Assembly (NCBI GenBank): GCA_035456105.1
Contig: DATIDV010000048.1
Location: 248,001 to 312,000 of the forward strand
DNA length: 64,000 bases
Origin: Viridibacterium sp035456105
Lineage (GTDB): Bacteria; Pseudomonadota; Gammaproteobacteria; Burkholderiales; Rhodocyclaceae
Direction: 5' to 3'
Below, piece by piece: positions 9,133-16,961 of the stretch (positions are counted from its first letter, which is position 1; each line of letters opens with the position of its first letter). Position numbers and translations under genes: made by a program. Below the pieces are notes generated by a model. The model saw nothing but the letters and a program-made list of their open reading frames with translations. It was not told the DNA's origin and ran no database searches.

Positions 9133-9958
9133 ATGCAGATGTACCACTACAGGGGGGCGTCGCCCAATTTTGGCGATGAACTCAATGTGTGGATGTGGCC
9201 GCGCCTCTTGCCGGACTTTTTCGACGGCAGCGCGAACGAGCTCTTTCTCTGTATCGGCTCGATCCTGTTCGACTTCCATCCGCAGAATTCGCGCAAGATC
9301 GTATTCGGCGCGGGCTATGGCGGCTACACGGCGCCGCCGCAGATTGATGACAGCTGGGATTTCTACTTTGTGCGCGGCCTGCTCACGAGTGCGCCATCGG
9401 TGTCGACGAGAGGCTTGGTGTCGGCGATGCAGCCATCATGCTGCGTTCGTGCGTCGACACGCGCCCGCCGAAGCGTTTCAAGACATCGTTCATGCCGCAC
9501 TGGGAGAGCACCTTCGATGGTGACTAGAGGGCGGCGTGCGAAGCGGCACACCTGCATTACATTGATTCGTGTGCGCCGGTTGAGACAGTCCTCGAAGAGA
9601 TACTCGCCTCCGAGCTTGTCGTGACGGAAGCCATGCATGGCGCCATCGTCTCCGATGCCTTGCGCGTGCCGTGGGTGGCGGCACGCCCCATCCAGCGCCA
9701 GCATCATCTGAAATGGCAGGATTGGGCGGATGCCTTGCAGCTCGATCTGCGGCCCTTGCCGCCGCAGCCGTCTACGGGGCTCGAGGCTGCCATGCACTGG
9801 CTACGCGGCGTTAGGCAGATGACGTCGCGCCTGCGCCGTCCTTGCGCCTGCTTGCTGCAGCAGAGCCAAACCCGAGCCGTGATGCGGTCATCGAGAATGC
9901 GCATCAGGTCATGCTCGACCAACTCTGCTCCCTCGAGCTATGTAGCGCGAAGTATTGA
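9133..9958 (+). pseudogene. polysaccharide pyruvyltransferase pseudogene (two frameshifts, one nonsense codon)
   Basis: The gene opens normally: GAGAGG before an ATG at 9133, then MQMYHYRGASPNFGDELNVW and RKIVFGAGYGGY, the N-terminal pattern of ExoV-like polysaccharide pyruvyltransferases, up to VRGLLTS. At about 9388-9393 the similarity moves to another frame (AIGVDERLGVGDAAIMLRS), which meets an in-frame TAG at 9525-9527 where a Trp codon would fit, then continues through VVTEAMHGAIVSDALRVPW and HLKWQDWADALQLDLRPLPP. Between about 9800 and 9842 it shifts again to LRLLAAAEPNPSRDAVIENA and ends at TGA 9956-9958. The intact enzyme would add ketal-linked pyruvate to exopolysaccharide. It is transcribed away from the living operon. 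Confidence 0.85.
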
Positions 9959-10882
9959 GCGTGCAGCTCTCCTCTGTCGCTGACACGTCGCGCCCGGCAT
10001 GGTGCGGCACGCCGAACTTGGCGAATACATGTTAGCGCTGGTGGGCGTTGGCGCCACGCAGGGGCGGGCACTAAATGCATGTTGCGAACTGCTGGCCCAG
10101 CCGCCCCCTGTCGACAAGGAGATACGCGACGGTGTCTTCCGGTTTAGCGCCGCTATCGCGACGCTGCTTGCCACGGCCGGCAGGCTGCAAAAGTTTTCTT
10201 CGATGCCTCGTCTTTGGTGCCGATGGCGCGCGCTGCACTGAAGCAGACGTTCGTCCGCTCTGTGTAATGCCAGCAGGTTGTTCGGTAGAGGCGGACGGCT
10301 GATCGGGGGCACGTACGCGAGGCTGGCATGAGGCCGATGTCAGTTGTATAGATGCGACTGTGCCAGACAATCCGAAGCGCTGTATGGCTTTGGAATATGT
10401 GCGCGCTACGGCAAGTTCCTGCTCGACGCGCGCATCCCGAAGCGCTGTGCATTGACACGGTGTCGTCGCGGCGTCAGGCAGGTGTTCCGACATCCGCTCG
10501 GCCTGCCGCGCCAGCTTGCGGGCGCGTTCAGGTACTCCCATCTGCACGGCGGGGAATGACCTTCGTGAACTGCCCTGGTGGAGGCGGGGCATTCTCCCCC
10601 TCGCGCGTCCGTACTCCGTGACAGTCAGCGAATTTTTCACTGACTTGACTGCACGCACATTGGCAATGCGTCGGGGTTTGTTGCGGCGGCGATTCCGTAG
10701 GTAAGCGTCTTCAGATCCGGAGCCCCGTCGCACAGCCGTAATCTTTGGCAAGCCCCATAAGCAGGATATCAGGCAACAAAATGGTGCGACGCAGCAATAT
10801 TATCGACAGCCGGTTACGTCCAAGTCCCAGGTAATTCCGGGGAAACCCAATGCTGGCGGCGTTTTTCATGACTCTATAAAGC
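9959..10882. other. gene-poor region, no recognisable content
   Basis: About 920 bp in which no frame gives a recognisable protein on either strand. The open frames present, the longest 226 codons on the minus strand at 10071-10751, are Arg/Ser/Pro-rich, as expected from GC-rich DNA read in the wrong frame. The sequence GAAGCGCTGT occurs twice (about 10372 and 10438), a weak hint of duplication. I see no transposase remnant or terminal repeat. It is best regarded as decayed coding DNA continuing from the pseudogene. Confidence 0.4.
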
Positions 10883-10898
10883 TGGCACGACGAATGCT
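10883..10898 (+). promoter_or_regulatory. sigma-54-like promoter before a small winged-helix protein
   Basis: TGGCACGACGAATGCT matches the -24/-12 consensus TGGCACGRNNNTTGCW except for one base in the -12 element, with GG (10884-10885) and GC (10896-10897) exactly 10 bases apart. The next start codon is 49 nt further on at 10947. It lies near the exopolysaccharide cluster, which also has a sigma-54 site, so the two could share an activator. The region around it is otherwise decayed, so it could be a relic. Confidence 0.55.
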
Positions 10899-10946
10899 TG
10901 CCCCGGAGGTTGTCAGGCATTCTGATTTTCCGCAGCAGGTTCCAAC

Positions 10947-11279
10947 ATGAAACATTCATACAGGCAAGACAGCGGCTCAGTATCTGGTGCCGTCCTGATG
11001 CCGCGAGTTTCCCCCGCGGTATCTGCAGGCGCGCGCTTCCCTCTAACGCGGCTGGACATCGCAACACTCGCCGCCGGCATCACGCGCCACTCGGCCGATG
11101 CTGCCCTGCATGCCAAACTGATATCGGCTGGGCTGCTCAGGGAGGATGCGCGCACCGGCTATATCCACCTCACGCCGAAAGGCTATGCCTTGCTCGAAGA
11201 CAACGGCTACATCTTCGATCCCAAGCAGGGTTGGCGTCTCGACACCGCACAAGCTGTGCGCTTGCTTCAGAGGCGCTGA
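10947..11279 (+). CDS. small hypothetical protein with a winged-helix-like C-terminal half
   Basis: A 110-residue protein I cannot assign to a named family. Residues about 35-95 (RLDIATLAAGITRHSADAAL, then KLISAGLL and YIHLTPKGYALLEDNGYIF) have the spacing of a winged helix-turn-helix: a helix pair, a GLL turn, then a LTPKGYALL wing like that of MarR/PadR-type domains. The first 30 residues are polar and probably disordered. GCAGG lies about 9 nt before the ATG, and a sigma-54-like site lies 49 nt upstream. Codon use and the structured pattern favour a real gene. A DNA-binding role is inference only. Confidence 0.55.
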   Translation: MKHSYRQDSGSVSGAVLMPRVSPAVSAGARFPLTRLDIATLAAGITRHSADAALHAKLISAGLLREDARTGYIHLTPKGYALLEDNGYIFDPKQGWRLDTAQAVRLLQRR

Positions 11280-11673
11280 ATCGGCCCGGTTGTCGGTGCA
11301 GGAAAAAAATCAAATCCGACACAAAGCTGCTCGCGGCCTCAGATTCTCTCGGGCGTTCGAAAAATCCTCGGCTTGTAAGAGTGCGACGCTCGGCATCGCC
11401 TCACGAGGGTTCGAAATGAAGTCTGTAGCGCCACCACGAGCAAACTGCGCAATACAGTGGACTTGGTCATCTGTGCCGGTCTGACCTGATCACAATGCGG
11501 GCGCAACGATCGCTAGTTGTTGGGTTGGGCCTGAACGCCACTGCATCCACGCCCCCGCCTTTCAGGTGACGGCTCTGCTCTGAAACCTACATGACGAGCC
11601 CGCGCTTTTGTCGCAACCGTAGAAGGTTCCTATCGCAAGTAGCGATGCAGTCACGCCACGCCGACGGCGTGAC
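11280..11673. other. intergenic region with a hairpin at its right end
   Basis: About 390 bp without a credible gene. At 11650-11673 the arms GTCACGCC and GGCGTGAC form an 8-bp stem with an 8-nt loop directly after the stop codon of the TetR gene that reads toward it. There is no U-tract on the minus-strand transcript, so it is at best a weak or factor-dependent terminator. Nothing else stands out. Confidence 0.4.
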
Positions 11674-12408
11674 CTATCGCGGAGATTCTGCCTGAGCGCT
11701 TTCCGATGCCGTCCAGCTGTCGACCAGCGCCCTTGTGTGCGCCCGCACAGTCTGCTTGAGCAGCCTCAGGTTGCCCTCGCCAAACTCCTGCCAACCCATT
11801 GCTTCCATGGCTGCGCGCGGCATGACGTGAAAGACCATCAACTGCCCGTTGGCTGTTATTAGCCGCAGCAGCGTCAATGGGTCGTCGACCGAGCGCCCGC
11901 TCAGGCGCGCGACGAGTGCGGCGCCCACAAGGGTCACACGGGGCTTGCCGCGGCTGTAAAGGGGTTCGGCAAGGCCGCCGCGGCCGGCCTGCTCTTGCGC
12001 GAGAAAGAGGCGGCGCGGCTGGGCCTGATCCTCGTCGCGCAACAAGTAGTCGGCAATCGCATCCTGGATGTGGTGAAACGCTTCGAGAAGCGCCTCCCGC
12101 GACGCCTGTGCGTCCTGCAGCACCGCCTCGGCGGCGTCCAGCGTCGGGCCGAAATGCGCCTCCGACGTGGCTTTCATATGCTCCACGCAGGCGAGGTACA
12201 GGCCTTCCTTGTTGTCGAAGTAGTACTGCAGCGCAGGCGAGTTGACCTCGGCAAGTCGGGCGATGTCACGCGTCGAAGCGCCCTCGAAGCCGCGCTCACC
12301 GAACAGGCGGATGGCGACTTCGATCAGGCGGCGGCGCGTTTCCTCTCCGCGTGAATAGCTGTTTTCGGCCCGGTGGCGCGGGCGTGCTGCGTCGGTGCTG
12401 CGAGTCAT
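11674..12408 (-). CDS. TetR-family repressor of the CecR (YbiH) type
   Basis: A 244-residue DNA-binding regulator. The N-terminal helix-turn-helix is clear: TRRRLIEVAIRLFGERGFEG, then STRDIARLAEVNSPALQYYF and DNKEGLYLACVEH. The long C-terminal part fits the CecR-type (DUF1956) ligand domain. CecR in E. coli controls export genes for antibiotics, and this gene is divergent from a tripartite efflux operon, so it should repress that operon and itself and release on binding a drug-like ligand. The start at 12408 is supported by AGGAGGG 6 nt upstream; a TTG at 12426 has no such site. The perfect palindrome at 12445-12484 is its likely operator. Confidence 0.86.
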   Translation of the reverse strand: MTRSTDAARPRHRAENSYSRGEETRRRLIEVAIRLFGERGFEGASTRDIARLAEVNSPALQYYFDNKEGLYLACVEHMKATSEAHFGPTLDAAEAVLQDAQASREALLEAFHHIQDAIADYLLRDEDQAQPRRLFLAQEQAGRGGLAEPLYSRGKPRVTLVGAALVARLSGRSVDDPLTLLRLITANGQLMVFHVMPRAAMEAMGWQEFGEGNLRLLKQTVRAHTRALVDSWTASESAQAESPR

Positions 12409-12437
12409 ATCGGTCCCTCCTCGCAAAATTCTAGCAC

Positions 12438-12484
12438 TTGACAGATTTATCTCAACCGATAGAATTGTAGCAACTGAGATAAAT
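12438..12484 (+). promoter_or_regulatory. promoter and palindromic operator of the efflux operon
   Basis: TTGACA (12438-12443) and TAGAAT (12460-12465), 16 bp apart, form a good sigma-70 promoter toward the efflux genes. Overlying it is a perfect inverted repeat, ATTTATCTCA (12445-12454) and TGAGATAAAT (12475-12484), centre-to-centre 30 bp. One arm lies in the spacer between -35 and -10 and the other lies just past the expected start site, so a bound TetR dimer pair would block polymerase. The minus-strand regulator gene starts at 12408, so autoregulation is also likely. Confidence 0.8.
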
Positions 12485-12494
12485 TGGAGTCGAG

Positions 12495-13589
12495 ATGTCT
12501 TCTGCAGAACAAGCCCAAAAGCCCCTCAAGAAAAAAATGCGCGGGCGCGCCATCGTCGCCGCGCTGGGCGGCTCCTTGCTGGTAGGCGGTATCGCCTACG
12601 GCGTACAGTGGTGGCAGGTCGGGCGCTTCATTGAAAGCACGGACAACGCCTACCTGAAGGCTGACTCCGTGGTGGTGGTGCCCAAGGTGGGTGGCTATGT
12701 GGCCGAGGTGCTGGTCGAGGCCAACCAGATGGTCAAGAAGGGCGACTCCATCGTTCGACTGGATGCGAGCCAGTACCAGGCCCTGCTGGACCAGGCCAAG
12801 GGCCAGTTCGAAGCACGCCAAGCGGACAAGACCCGCGCGCAGAGCGACATTGCCCAGCTGCAGGCCCAAGTCGAGCAGGCTCAGGCGCAAGAAACGGTGT
12901 CGCGCCTGGCCATGGGCCATGCCAAGGCTGAACTGGAGCGCTACGCTCCGTTGCAGGAAACGGGCGCGGCAACGGCCGAGCACGTGTCTGCGCTGCGCAA
13001 TACGCTGGAGCAGGCTCAAGCCAAGCTCGCTGCCTCGCAGGCTGACCTGAAGGCAGCACGCAGCCGCCTAGCCACGGGTGAAGCCAGCATCGCGCAAGCC
13101 GAGGCTCAGCAGCGGGCAGCTGAGGCTGCGCGCGTGAAGAGCGACATCGACGTGAAGGACACCGTGCTGCGTGCCGCGCAGGACGGCCGCGTGGGCGATC
13201 TGTCGGTGCGCGTCGGCCAGCTCGTGCAGCCTGGCACGCGCCTGATGAGCATCGTGCCCGTGCAGCAGGTCTATCTGGTGGCCAACTACAAGGAGACCCA
13301 GATCGGCCGCATGCGCATCGGTCAGGCTGTGAAACTGCATGTGGATGCGCTGCCGGGCCAGGACTTGCAAGGCACGGTCGACAGCTTTTCGCCCGGTACC
13401 GGCGCGCAGTTCGCGCTGCTGCCGCCGGAGAACGCCACCGGCAACTTCACCAAGGTGGTCCAGCGCGTGCCGGTGCGCATCCGTCTGGACGCCGATGCAG
13501 CCCTGCGCGAGCGCCTGCTGCCTGGCATGTCGGTGACGGCCGAGGTGTACACACGCGGCGATACACGCGGAGCAACGAAGCATGACTGA
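12495..13589 (+). CDS. emrA: EmrA/HlyD-family periplasmic adaptor of a multidrug efflux pump
   Basis: A 364-residue membrane-fusion protein linking the inner-membrane pump to the outer-membrane channel. A short cytoplasmic tail and one membrane segment (about 18-38) precede a biotinyl-lipoyl half-domain (VVVVPKVGGYVAEVLVEANQ, about 57-76), a long Ala/Gln/Glu-rich alpha-hairpin (about 90-205), and the second lipoyl half and beta-barrel (VLRAAQDGRVGDLSVRVGQ and following). The last domain is PVRIRLD...LLPGMSVTAEV, typical of EmrA. GGAG precedes the ATG. It overlaps the pump gene by 8 nt. Expression should be governed by the CecR-like repressor encoded divergently. Confidence 0.92.
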   Translation: MSSAEQAQKPLKKKMRGRAIVAALGGSLLVGGIAYGVQWWQVGRFIESTDNAYLKADSVVVVPKVGGYVAEVLVEANQMVKKGDSIVRLDASQYQALLDQAKGQFEARQADKTRAQSDIAQLQAQVEQAQAQETVSRLAMGHAKAELERYAPLQETGAATAEHVSALRNTLEQAQAKLAASQADLKAARSRLATGEASIAQAEAQQRAAEAARVKSDIDVKDTVLRAAQDGRVGDLSVRVGQLVQPGTRLMSIVPVQQVYLVANYKETQIGRMRIGQAVKLHVDALPGQDLQGTVDSFSPGTGAQFALLPPENATGNFTKVVQRVPVRIRLDADAALRERLLPGMSVTAEVYTRGDTRGATKHD

Positions 13590-15177
13590 GGCTGTCGTGC
13601 CCACCGGCGCTGCGAGCGCCCCGGGACGCGAGCCAAACGCCAGCGCAGCTGACTGGATTGCGGTCGCGGCTGGCGCGCTCGGTGCGTTGATGGCCGTGCT
13701 CGACATCTCGATCGTCAACTCGGCCCTGCCGCAAGTGCAGGGCTCGGTGGGCGCGACGGGCACCGAGGGCACCTGGATCGGCACCGGCTTCCTGATGGCC
13801 GAGATCGTGATCATTCCGCTCACCGCCTGGCTGACGCGGGTGTTCGGCCTGCGCAATTTCCTCGTCGGCGTGGCGATCCTGTTCACACTGTTCTCCGTCA
13901 TGTGCGGCCTGTCGACCAGTCTGCCGATGCTGATCGCAGCGCGTATCGGCCAGGGCCTCACCGGCGGCGCGATGATTCCGACCGCGTCGACCATCGTGCG
14001 CACCCGGCTGCCCCTGCATCAACTGCCGGTCGGCATGGCGCTGTTTGGGGTGACCGTGCTGGTCGGCCCGCTGCTGGGGCCGGTGGTCGGCGGCTGGCTG
14101 ACGGACAACCTCAGCTGGCACTGGGCCTTCTTCATCAACGTGCCCATCGGCGTGGGTCTCGTGGCCTTGCTGATTGCCGGTCTGCCGGCAGAGCGCATGA
14201 ACCTGCGTGAATTCGTGGACGCTGACTGGCTCGGCATTGCCGGCCTCGCGCTGGGCCTGTCCACGCTGACCGCCGTGCTGGAAGAAGGGCAGCGCCTGCG
14301 CTGGTTCGAATCCCACGAGATCATCGTGATGAGCGCCATGTCGCTCGCCGGCTTCGTGATGGTGGCGCTGTCGCAGCGCTATGCCCGGCGGCCCATCCTG
14401 CGCCTCTCCCTGATGCGCAACGCCAGCTATGCCAGCGTGATCCTGATCACCTTCGCGGTCGCCGCGGCCATCTATGGCGTGACCTACCTGATGCCGCAGT
14501 TCCTGGCGCTCATCGCCGGCTACAACGCACAGCAGTCGGGCAACGTCATGCTGCTCTCCGGGATTCCCTCGATCCTGATGATGCCCGTGCTGCCCTATCT
14601 GCTGGGGCGGGTGAACATCCGCATCATGGTGACCGTCGGCTTGACGTGCTTCATCGTGAGCTGCGGGCTCAACAGCACGCTCACCGCGGTCAGCGTTGCG
14701 CATGACTTCACCGTCGCGCAACTGGTGCTCGGCGTCGGCCAGATGCTGGCCATGATGCCGCTCAACAACGCGGCCATGGCGGCCGTCACGCGGGAGGAAT
14801 CCGCCGATGCTGCCGGCCTGTTCAACATGGCGCGCAACCTCGGCGGCTCGATAGGCCTGGCCGTCATCGGCACCTTCATCGATCGGCGCAATGCCTTCCA
14901 CAGCGACGTGCTCAACAGCGCAGTCAGCGCCAACGCCGAGCTTACGCAGGAACGCATCGGTGGCAGCATCGCCGGCCATCTTGCACAGGTGGGTGACTTT
15001 GCTCATGCCCAGATGCGGGCGCTGGCCGAAGTGGCCATGCAGATCCAGCAACAGGCCATGGTCATGACCTACGCGGATGCCTTCTACGCGCTCATCCCGG
15101 TCCTGCTGACCTGCATCCCGCTGGTCCTCCTGATCAAGTCCCCCAAGCCCGGCGTGGTGGTCGAAGCCGCGCACTGA
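13582..15177 (+). CDS. emrB: EmrB/QacA-family MFS drug exporter (DHA2, 14 TM)
   Basis: A 531-residue proton-driven exporter of the DHA2 group. Near the N-terminus, VLDISIVNSALPQVQGS is the DHA2 motif (usually LDxTVVNVALP), followed by TWIGTGFLMAEIVIIPL and, at about 150-185, GVTVLVGPLLGPVVGGWL, which is antiporter motif C. The hydrophobic profile allows 14 membrane segments, ending in YALIPVLLTCIPLVLLI. It is co-translated with the adaptor (8-nt overlap) and followed by the outer-membrane factor, so the three should form an EmrAB-TolC-like pump. Substrates are unknown, though CecR-type control points to hydrophobic drugs. Confidence 0.93.
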   Translation: MTEAVVPTGAASAPGREPNASAADWIAVAAGALGALMAVLDISIVNSALPQVQGSVGATGTEGTWIGTGFLMAEIVIIPLTAWLTRVFGLRNFLVGVAILFTLFSVMCGLSTSLPMLIAARIGQGLTGGAMIPTASTIVRTRLPLHQLPVGMALFGVTVLVGPLLGPVVGGWLTDNLSWHWAFFINVPIGVGLVALLIAGLPAERMNLREFVDADWLGIAGLALGLSTLTAVLEEGQRLRWFESHEIIVMSAMSLAGFVMVALSQRYARRPILRLSLMRNASYASVILITFAVAAAIYGVTYLMPQFLALIAGYNAQQSGNVMLLSGIPSILMMPVLPYLLGRVNIRIMVTVGLTCFIVSCGLNSTLTAVSVAHDFTVAQLVLGVGQMLAMMPLNNAAMAAVTREESADAAGLFNMARNLGGSIGLAVIGTFIDRRNAFHSDVLNSAVSANAELTQERIGGSIAGHLAQVGDFAHAQMRALAEVAMQIQQQAMVMTYADAFYALIPVLLTCIPLVLLIKSPKPGVVVEAAH

Positions 15178-15205
15178 TGCAGGCAATAATTCAAAGAGAA
15201 TGACA

Positions 15206-16630
15206 ATGAAATATCGAAACGCACTCACCCCCATTGCGCTGACACTGCTGCTCTCCGGCTGCTTTACCGTAGGCCCCGACTACGCTGGCGCACCTGAACT
15301 GGCCAACGCCAAACCCGGCGCACTGACGCGTGCAAACCAGACGGGCGTGAAGAGCGAGGCCCCGATCGCCGCCGCCTGGTGGCAGAGCCTTGGTGACGAC
15401 ACGCTCAACAGCCTCGTGGCGCAGGCCCTTGCCGACAGCCCCGACATGCAAGCTGCGCAAGCCCGCCTGCGTAAGGCCCGCGCCACGCTGGGCCGCGAAG
15501 AAGCCAATGGACGCCCCAAGGTCGGTGCCACCGGGCTGGGCCTCGGCACCCTGGTCGGCCCCGGTACGGCGGAGGAGCATGGCTCGGAGTTCTACTTCGT
15601 CGGCTTCGATGCCAGCTGGGAAATCGACTTCGCGGGCGGCAAGCAGCGCGCGCTGGAAGCAGCTGGCGCCCAACGCGGCGAGGTGCTGGCAAGCTTCGCC
15701 GACGCACAGGTCTCGCTCGCCGCCGAAGTCGTGCAGGCCTACACGGAATTGCGTGGCCGCCAGCAGCGTCTCGCACTCTTGCGCGAAACTGCGCAACTCG
15801 ACGAGCAGACTCTGGCCCTCACCCGTCAGCAGGAAGCACGCGGCGTTGCCAGCGCGATGGATGTCGAGCGACTCGTGAGTCGCCTCGAAGTGTCACGCAG
15901 GAATGTGCAGGAGACCGAGGGCGCCATCAGCGAAACCCTGGACCGCCTCGCTGTACTCTGCGGGCAAGCTCCCGGCACGCTGGATACGCGCCTGTCGCCT
16001 GACGTGCAACTGCCGAAGGTACCGAACGAAGTCGCCGTCGGCGATGTTGGCAGCCTGCTCAAGCAGCGCCCCGACATTCGCGCAGCCGAGCGGCGGCTGG
16101 CCGCCAGTACGGCCCGCATCGGCCAGCAGAAGTCCAACTATTTTCCCAAGGTCACCATCACGGGCATGATCGGCACCGGCGGCGACTCGCCGAGCAAGCT
16201 GGGCGACGCCGGCAGCCTGACCCTGCTCGCCGTGCCGCAGATCAAATGGGGCTTCCTCGACTTCGGCCGCACCAAGGCCGCCGTGCAGGAAGCCGAAGCC
16301 GGCCGCGACGAAGCGCATGCCAGTTATGAGGCCAGCGTGCTGAATGCCTTGCGCGACGCCAACGTCGCTCTCACGCGCTTCGGTCACCAGCGCCAGTCTC
16401 TGGCCAGCCTGCAGCAGCAGCAGGCCTCGGCCGAGCGCAACCTGGGTCTGGTGACGCAGCGCCAGCGAGCAGGCGCCGCCACCCTGCTGGAGCAGCAAGA
16501 CGCCCAGCGCGCCGCCGTCAATGCTCGTCAGGAAGTCACGGCCGCGCAGGCCAAACTGCTGCAGGACTTCACGGCCCTGCACAAGAGTCTGGGTCTGGGC
16601 TGGGGAACCAATCCATCCGCGGCCAGCTAG
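15206..16630 (+). CDS. outer-membrane efflux lipoprotein (NodT/OprM family)
   Basis: A protein of about 474 residues forming the outer-membrane channel of the efflux pump. The signal ends in the lipobox LLLSGC (cysteine at about residue 18), so the mature protein is lipidated. FTVGPDYAGAP, then WWQSLGDDTLNSLVAQAL and, in each half, the repeated outer-membrane efflux helices (for example PDMQAAQARLRKARATLG and PDIRAAERRLAASTARIG) are family hallmarks. ATG codons occur at 15200 and 15206; AGAGA leaves too little space for the first and fits the second. The gene lies 28 nt after emrB in the same direction. Confidence 0.92.
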   Translation: MKYRNALTPIALTLLLSGCFTVGPDYAGAPELANAKPGALTRANQTGVKSEAPIAAAWWQSLGDDTLNSLVAQALADSPDMQAAQARLRKARATLGREEANGRPKVGATGLGLGTLVGPGTAEEHGSEFYFVGFDASWEIDFAGGKQRALEAAGAQRGEVLASFADAQVSLAAEVVQAYTELRGRQQRLALLRETAQLDEQTLALTRQQEARGVASAMDVERLVSRLEVSRRNVQETEGAISETLDRLAVLCGQAPGTLDTRLSPDVQLPKVPNEVAVGDVGSLLKQRPDIRAAERRLAASTARIGQQKSNYFPKVTITGMIGTGGDSPSKLGDAGSLTLLAVPQIKWGFLDFGRTKAAVQEAEAGRDEAHASYEASVLNALRDANVALTRFGHQRQSLASLQQQQASAERNLGLVTQRQRAGAATLLEQQDAQRAAVNARQEVTAAQAKLLQDFTALHKSLGLGWGTNPSAAS

Positions 16631-16961
16631 ACAGCAGCCATTCCAGGCGAAGATTCCTGGCGGAGGGCGCCACTGAACCGCTACATGTACGAGTAGGTTG
16701 TCTTGGCTAATTCAGCGGGGAGGAAGGGGCTCAACCGTGCAGGCGCCTTTGCTGAAGCACGACCGCTTGATAGCTCATTTGCATAACAATCACGAGCTGG
16801 GCTTGAGCGTGTCCGAAATTGATCCGACGCCATTCAAATCAACGAAGGCCGGTAAGCCACGGCTGGTTCAGCCGTGGCTTTCTTGTTTCTGTGACGCGGG
16901 AGTAGAGGGAGTCGAGCGCAACCGCCCTCTCATCGTTAATCCGCTACAGACTTGATTTTCT
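16631..16961. other. intergenic region ending in a strong terminator
   Basis: About 330 bp between the efflux operon and the convergent amt gene. No open frame here looks like a protein; one of 85 codons at 16698-16955 runs through the terminator hairpin and is not credible. The terminator at 16855-16888 lies 224 nt past the last stop codon, which leaves room for a long 3' untranslated region or a small RNA. Confidence 0.45.
16855..16888 (+). terminator. rho-independent terminator of the efflux operon
   Basis: AGCCACGGCTG (16855-16865) and CAGCCGTGGCT (16869-16879) pair perfectly over 11 bp with a GTT loop, followed by TTTCTTGTTT. The U-rich tail is on the plus strand only, so it acts on transcripts coming from the efflux genes. 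Confidence 0.85.

Noticed and set aside
10071..10751. 226-codon minus-strand open frame in the decayed region
   Set aside because: Composition is Arg/Ser/Pro-rich without hydrophobic periodicity; no start signal.
13447..15234. 595-codon open frame on the minus strand opposite emrB
   Set aside because: Antisense shadow of a GC-rich gene: His/Gly/Arg/Gln-rich, no motif, and the plus-strand MFS protein is beyond doubt.
16698..16955. 85-codon open frame after the efflux operon
   Set aside because: It runs through the terminator hairpin and has no coding pattern or ribosome-binding site.
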